Shown: positions 59,215 through 64,000 of the stretch, in pieces
How the letters are laid out: every line of letters begins with the position of its first letter
How positions within the stretch are numbered: position 1 is the first letter of the stretch
From: Spirochaetota bacterium
GTDB taxonomy: Bacteria > Spirochaetota > Spirochaetia > Treponematales > UBA12059
DNA: 64,000 nt
Assembly (NCBI GenBank): GCA_018262985.1
Contig: JADFDI010000004.1
Coordinates: 186,001-250,000, forward strand
Direction of reading: 5' to 3'
The notes under the pieces: model-generated
The model's input: only the letters and a program-made list of their open reading frames with translations
Database searches by the model: none
Told to the model about the DNA's origin: nothing
Program-made: the position numbers and the translations under genes

Positions 59215-61990
59215 ACAGGTTGAGTTGCTTTCGACGCGGACCACCTTCGGGAAGAGCGTTTCTCGTATTCGTGTCTTGGTCGATTCCCAAGTGCTCGATA
59301 TCCCTACCGAGGAGCTCAAGGAGGATGACACATCGCTTTCCCTCCATGAGCTCGCCTTCAAGGCCATGGTGGCGCGGATACGGAGCGAGGTGGCCGCTCG
59401 CGGTTCTTTGGCGCCTCTAGAAAGCAACATAATCCCCCTGCCGCATCAGATCCTTGCTCTCGAGAAAGTCATGTCCGGCAGCTACCTTCGCTTCCTCCTG
59501 GCGGACGAAGTTGGCATGGGTAAAACCATCGAGGCCGGTCTCGTTCTAAAGGAGCTCAAGCTCCGCGGCATCGTCAAGCGTACCCTCATCATTGTCCCCG
59601 TCTCGGCCATGCAACAGTGGAGAGCCGAACTTAAGGCACACTTCAACGAGTCCTTTCACATCTACGACTCCGAGTACATTGGCGCCCTCGCCAGGACCTT
59701 CTCCAAGCTTGAGGCCGAGAACGAGATCAATATCTGGAAGACCCATAACCAGCTCATTGTCTCGATGGATGCCCTCAAGCCTCTTGAGTCACGGCAAAAC
59801 TGGAGCAAGGAGCAGGTTGAGGAGTACAATCGCTACCGCATTCGCAGCGTCATAGAGGCCGACTTCGACCTCGTCATCATTGACGAATGCCATAAGGTCG
59901 GCGGCGGTTCTAACCTTGTGGGGCGCTTCCAGATGGCCCAGATACTCTGCAATGCCATCCCTAACGTCCTCCTCCTCTCCGCCACGCCGCACCGTGGCAA
60001 GAGCGACCATTTCAGGCGAATCCTCGGCCTTCTTGATGCGGATGCTTTTGCGGGAGAGGGGATGCCCTCGATCCCCGAACTCGAGCCCTATGTCGTGCGA
60101 ACTGACAAGCGCCAGTCGATAGATTATGAGGGGAAGGCCCTTTTCAATACGCGGGTCACTGAGCGCGTCGTCGTCCAGTATGATCCGCAGCGCCACGCCC
60201 GCCAGGAGGCCCTTTACGAAGACCTGACCGAGTATGTGGTCAACGGATTCAATCTGGCATCGACGACCAAGAATACATCCTATGGCTTTGTTATGATCCT
60301 CTTCCAGCGCATGCTCTCTAGCTCAACCCAGGCCATCCTGGACGCCATGGAGAAGCGCGCTGCACGGCTAGCGAGCGAACGTGAGGAAGCAAGCCGCGAG
60401 TCTGTGGCTGCCGAACTCCTCGAGCTAGGCTACTCCGGACAGTTTGAGCTCGAATTCGAGTCGAAGGTGACCGCAGCCCTCCAGAACACTAAAGCTGCCT
60501 ATGCCACGGAACTCGAACTACTGAATGGATTGATTCGCCAGGCACGGGAAGTTATCGATTGCGAACTTGACGCGAAGCTCGAATACCTCCTCGGCCGCAT
60601 GGCCGAGATCAAAGTCCGCGAAGAAAACCCCGATACCAAGTTCATTATCTTCACCGAGTTCACCGCGACCCAGAGCATGCTCGTTCGTGAATTATCCCAG
60701 CGCGGCGGATACATCTGCGAAGCGATCAATGGTTCTATGGACTTCGAGAAGAGGGTGGAGGCACTGAAGGCTTTCAAATCCATGGCCCAAGTCCTTGTTT
60801 CGACAGACGCGGCTGGTGAGTCCCTCAACATGCAGTTTGCCCATGTGGTATTCAACTATGACATGCCCTGGAATCCCATGGTTATCGAGCAACGCATCGG
60901 ACGAGTCGATCGTATCGGCCAGGACCATGAAGTTCTTGCAGTCAATGTGATGCAGGGCAACTCCGTCGACGAACGGGTCTATGACGTTATAGAGACCAAG
61001 CTTGGCCAGATCATGGCTGAACTCGGCATCGACAAGACCAGCGACGTTCTGGATAGCACCCTCGAACGCGATAGCGTGAACAACCTCTTCCTGGCATCCC
61101 TCCTCGATCCCAAACGCTTCAAGGCCCAGAGCGATGAATGGCTTTCCGACATCAAGAAGAAGCTCAATGCCTACCGGAGCACGGAAGGTTCCCTCCCGAC
61201 AATAGCCTCGGGCCTTATCAAAACCGATAGGTCCAACGAGTACAGGCACAGTCCGCTACCTGTGTGGCTCGAGAACGCTACTGTCTCCTGGCTTGACTGG
61301 AAGGGCTTACGCTGGTCGCGGAGCAGCGACGGAATCGTGGCGCCTTTGCCTGGATCGGCCGAGAAAGCATATACCTTCGATACTCGCAGAGGCCTTGAGA
61401 ATCCTATTCCAGAACCGCTAACGCTCCAGCACGAGGTGATCCAGCGCATGTTTGCCGATGCTGTTCCTTTGGCCAACTCCGCGCGGATACCGATCATGAT
61501 TCCCGAGTTGAAGGATGCTCCTTCTGGTTACTGGACACTCTGGGCTCTTCTAGCCTCGAACCAATTCTCTTCTCGTGAATCGATATACCCCCTATTCATC
61601 TCGGATGAGGGTGACCTGTTTCCGGCTTTCGCCAATGATCTCTTGGTCAAGATCTCCCAGAATTCCTTTCCCGGAAAGATCACAGGATATTCCGATTCCG
61701 AGACTGAGCTTGCATCGCTGAGGGCCAAGGCAGAGGAAACCCTGATGCCGCGTTACCTCGAGCTGGAACGAGAAATAGCGCAGGCTACCGAGCGGATCAA
61801 GATGAATAAAGACAAGGCTCTCGAGTTTCAGTCGAGGCAGATCAGTCGGATCGGTATCGAAGCGATTAGAAATTACCGTCTTCAGAAGCTTACAACAGAG
61901 CGCAAGGAGTGGAGCGCCAATTACGAGTCTGCTTCCCGCGTGGTACCTGATCTACATTGCCTGTTAGCCCTGAGGATTCGTCATGAGTGA
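59198..61990 (+). CDS. brxHII: BREX helicase BrxHII (SNF2/DEAD-like)
   Basis: A 930-residue helicase. LPHQILALEKVMSGSYLRFL leads into Walker A ADEVGMGKTIEAGLVLKEL, then LVIIDECHKVGG (DEAH-type Walker B), LLLSATPHRGK (motif III), and the second RecA lobe with FIIFTEFTATQ, VLVSTDAAGESLNMQ and the motif VI IEQRIGRVDRIGQ. It is the helicase that defines BREX types 3 and 5. ATG 59198 was preferred to GTG 59168 because the latter only adds residues encoded inside the previous gene. pglZ overlaps by eight bases. Confidence 0.87.
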   Translation: MTYQGKQVELLSTRTTFGKSVSRIRVLVDSQVLDIPTEELKEDDTSLSLHELAFKAMVARIRSEVAARGSLAPLESNIIPLPHQILALEKVMSGSYLRFLLADEVGMGKTIEAGLVLKELKLRGIVKRTLIIVPVSAMQQWRAELKAHFNESFHIYDSEYIGALARTFSKLEAENEINIWKTHNQLIVSMDALKPLESRQNWSKEQVEEYNRYRIRSVIEADFDLVIIDECHKVGGGSNLVGRFQMAQILCNAIPNVLLLSATPHRGKSDHFRRILGLLDADAFAGEGMPSIPELEPYVVRTDKRQSIDYEGKALFNTRVTERVVVQYDPQRHARQEALYEDLTEYVVNGFNLASTTKNTSYGFVMILFQRMLSSSTQAILDAMEKRAARLASEREEASRESVAAELLELGYSGQFELEFESKVTAALQNTKAAYATELELLNGLIRQAREVIDCELDAKLEYLLGRMAEIKVREENPDTKFIIFTEFTATQSMLVRELSQRGGYICEAINGSMDFEKRVEALKAFKSMAQVLVSTDAAGESLNMQFAHVVFNYDMPWNPMVIEQRIGRVDRIGQDHEVLAVNVMQGNSVDERVYDVIETKLGQIMAELGIDKTSDVLDSTLERDSVNNLFLASLLDPKRFKAQSDEWLSDIKKKLNAYRSTEGSLPTIASGLIKTDRSNEYRHSPLPVWLENATVSWLDWKGLRWSRSSDGIVAPLPGSAEKAYTFDTRRGLENPIPEPLTLQHEVIQRMFADAVPLANSARIPIMIPELKDAPSGYWTLWALLASNQFSSRESIYPLFISDEGDLFPAFANDLLVKISQNSFPGKITGYSDSETELASLRAKAEETLMPRYLELEREIAQATERIKMNKDKALEFQSRQISRIGIEAIRNYRLQKLTTERKEWSANYESASRVVPDLHCLLALRIRHE

Positions 61991-63815
61991 CTGGGTAAAG
62001 AAGATAACCGAGAAACTCATGCCTGCGAATACCTCTCGTGTGCTCGTCGTCGATCCTGATGGATTGTTCTCCTACGTGATTCTGCAGAAAGCTTTCTCTG
62101 ACGCTGGTTACGCCATTCATTCGTGCAAAACCGCTTTAGACGTCCGTCGCGTCTTCGAGCTAGAGCTACGCGTTACGAAAAACAAGGCCATTCTAGTGGT
62201 CGAATTCCCCTATGTTCCTCATCCAGATATGCGTGGTGAGGTAATGGTTGCTAACATAGGTTATCGCGACCTCTTCCCTTACTTCGACGCCGCTGCCCTC
62301 AAGGGCCTTAGCTACAATGCCCTCTGCACATTGAACGAACTAAAACCCTATGAAACCCTCGGCTATGATGGGACCATTAGGTTCCTTCTTGAGAACCTCT
62401 ATCATGTCGACCTCCAGGCCCTCTATGCATCGCGAACCAAGGAACGCTTCCTCGCGACCTTGGTGGATGTAGTATTCCATGAGGACGGCATGAATGCAGC
62501 CGTTAGGGATTATCTATATTCTGAGGGGAAGATCCGCCTTGCGCCGCTTGGGAAAGACATCATTTCGAGAGAAATTCTACTGTCATATTTGCAGGATGCT
62601 CTCAAGGCACTCGGCACAGGACGTGAAGGCTCATGCAACCTAGCCGAGCCGCTTCTCCTGAAGGCTCTTGGGTACCTTGTGACAAGGAAGTTGCTCGAGC
62701 CGATGAAGGTGAGCAAGGATCGTTTTGATGCTTTGGACCCTCGTCTGTCGTCGTTCTTCTTTATTGACGAGCATGAGGAATCTATCCAGCGCCTCGAGTC
62801 TCTTCTCCTGCAGCTTCAGGCAACAGAACGGACCATACAGGATGTCCCCGGCGAATGGCTCGACCTTGGACCTTCGCTTGGAGAAGCCTATTTTCTCGCG
62901 CTGTCCTCGCAGAATGCTGAAAGTCCTGTGGTTGTTGGCAAGGCTGTTGATTCCTTGAATATCCGGTTCCAGGATTTTGTCGATCGCTGCTACTGGCAGA
63001 TGTTCTCGCTCAGTGGTACACGAAGGCCCTTGGTAGTTACCCGTGTTCTTGAGTATATGAGGGCCCAGCCCGAACGCAGAAAAGCCCTCATCGTCATCGA
63101 TGGGATGAATACTTGGCAATGGCACCAAATCAGTAAGGCGCTCGAGGCAGAAGGCCTCCTCGCAAAGACAGGAGCTGTCTTCTCCTTCCTCCCATCCATC
63201 ACAGCCTGGTCGAGGCAAGCGCTTTTTCGAGGGGCTAAGCCGGACCTTTCTGTCGGTACAGAGGTAGAGAAGAAGGTATTCTTCGAGTATTGGAACAGCC
63301 GCGGCTATACTGGAAATGAGATTGCCTATACCCGTTTCGGTACTTTGACTCCATTGGATATTTCCGATTTCCCGAACGCAGAAGTGTTCGGCGCTGTCTG
63401 TACTGACCTTGACGACCTCATGCATGGCGCCCTTATGGGAAACGCTCAGCTTTTCCAGGATACAGATACCTGGATTAAAGAGTCCGGGATCGTCCGCTTA
63501 ATTCGTGAGCTTCAAGCTAAGGGGTTCCGGTGCTATATCACATCTGATCACGGGAATATTGAAGCGTATGGCATTGGCGCTGTTTCTATGAGCTCCAGAT
63601 GCCTTTCCAATTCAAGAAGCAAACGCCACATTGAGTTTACTTCGGAGGACATGGCCCGCGCCTATCTTGCCTCCCATCCGGAGACCAAGGCTGGCCAGCG
63701 GGACCCTACGATTTTTCTGAGGGACACCTCCGCATTTTGCAGCGATTCGCTGGTAGTGACCCATGGCGGAAGTCATGTACTTGAAATGTTGGTGCCTTTA
63801 GGCATAGTGGGGTAA
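61983..63815 (+). CDS. pglZ: BREX phosphatase-fold protein PglZ
   Basis: A 610-residue PglZ-domain protein. The alkaline-phosphatase-like core begins KALIVIDGMNTWQWHQISKA (first metal ligand Asp, about 377), has SFLPSITAWSRQALFRG and ends with CYITSDHGNIEAYG and VTHGGSHVLEMLVPLG. PglZ is required for BREX methylation and phage exclusion and interacts with the methyltransferase. ATG overlaps the helicase end. The next gene starts inside its stop codon (TAATG). Confidence 0.9.
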   Translation: MSDWVKKITEKLMPANTSRVLVVDPDGLFSYVILQKAFSDAGYAIHSCKTALDVRRVFELELRVTKNKAILVVEFPYVPHPDMRGEVMVANIGYRDLFPYFDAAALKGLSYNALCTLNELKPYETLGYDGTIRFLLENLYHVDLQALYASRTKERFLATLVDVVFHEDGMNAAVRDYLYSEGKIRLAPLGKDIISREILLSYLQDALKALGTGREGSCNLAEPLLLKALGYLVTRKLLEPMKVSKDRFDALDPRLSSFFFIDEHEESIQRLESLLLQLQATERTIQDVPGEWLDLGPSLGEAYFLALSSQNAESPVVVGKAVDSLNIRFQDFVDRCYWQMFSLSGTRRPLVVTRVLEYMRAQPERRKALIVIDGMNTWQWHQISKALEAEGLLAKTGAVFSFLPSITAWSRQALFRGAKPDLSVGTEVEKKVFFEYWNSRGYTGNEIAYTRFGTLTPLDISDFPNAEVFGAVCTDLDDLMHGALMGNAQLFQDTDTWIKESGIVRLIRELQAKGFRCYITSDHGNIEAYGIGAVSMSSRCLSNSRSKRHIEFTSEDMARAYLASHPETKAGQRDPTIFLRDTSAFCSDSLVVTHGGSHVLEMLVPLGIVG

Positions 63816-64000
63816 TGATGGGCGATAAGACGCGATTTGTTGGCATAAACCAGAGAGTTCCGATCGAGCTCATAGAAAAGTATCTCGCAAATTATATTCA
63901 GACCGGATGCATTGACAGAGATGCGCTTAAAGCAGAGATGACTTTGGTGTATGAAGGAAAAAACAGGGCAGGAAAAGGTGCTTTATTTGCCTGGAGGATC
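63815..64000 (+). CDS. brxA: Probable BrxA (DUF1819-like), cut by the window end
   Basis: The first 62 codons only, from ATG 63815 (overlapping the pglZ stop) or ATG 63818. The peptide FVGINQRVPIELIEKYLANY, QTGCIDRDALKAEM, YEGKNRAGKGALFA is compatible with the N-terminus of the small helical BrxA protein that closes BREX type 3 operons. The assignment rests mostly on position. Confidence 0.5.
   Translation, partial: MMGDKTRFVGINQRVPIELIEKYLANYIQTGCIDRDALKAEMTLVYEGKNRAGKGALFAWRI

Overview
This window is a stretch of a GC-rich bacterial chromosome, most likely from a spirochaete. That placement is inferred from a DUF5312-type protein (a family I associate with spirochaetes), a fused AroD-AroE enzyme and the general gene set; no rRNA is present to confirm it. 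Codon use is strongly GC-rich from about 0.9 to 49 kb. It is clearly less so at 1-0.6 kb and from about 49.7 kb to the end, where a defence island begins.

Layout. 0-5.2 kb: a zinc-ribbon membrane protein running off the left edge, two adjacent toxin-antitoxin modules (mazEF, and hipBA behind three evenly spaced palindromic operators), DUF3788 and SprA-like proteins, and a glutathione peroxidase with an OhrR-like regulator. 5.3-15 kb, minus strand: a 14-bp tandem repeat, a VOC protein, then a purF-purM-purN-purD cluster continuing into a PspB-like membrane protein, an acetyltransferase and a YgjP-type metallopeptidase; upstream of purF lie a DUF5312 gene and a bifunctional-nuclease gene. 15-24 kb: cheR-cheB, a desulforedoxin-like zinc protein, a NifU-like protein, parA-parB and enolase. 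This part is full of tandem repeats and hairpins, including duplicated 3' gene ends. 24-49 kb: mostly housekeeping genes (acyltransferase, MoxR/DUF58/DUF4129 operon, GGDEF protein, Nudix, tRNA-Leu, PAP2, ApbE, metallo-hydrolase, aroDE, era, pth, alpha-galactosidase, Mn-type pyrophosphatase).

49.3-64 kb: a MITE-like inverted repeat, an orphan antitoxin followed by the last eight codons of a lost toxin, and a nearly complete type 3 BREX phage-defence locus: brxF, brxC, a nuclease-like gene, the methyltransferase pglXI, an AlbA_2/RecG-like ATP-binding gene, the helicase brxHII, pglZ and the start of a probable brxA. Six of the seven junctions overlap and the other (pglXI to the AlbA_2 gene) is nine bases, so it reads as one operon from a clear promoter at 50005-50033. 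Two genes are extra to the canonical BREX-3 set, and the middle of pglXI is much richer in A and T than its two ends.

Other recurring themes: many genes have a -10 hexamer ending about 5-9 bases before the start codon, which predicts leaderless mRNAs. The enolase and zinc-ribbon genes each carry degenerate tandem copies of their own last codons downstream, differing mostly at synonymous positions and separated by hairpins whose stems covary.
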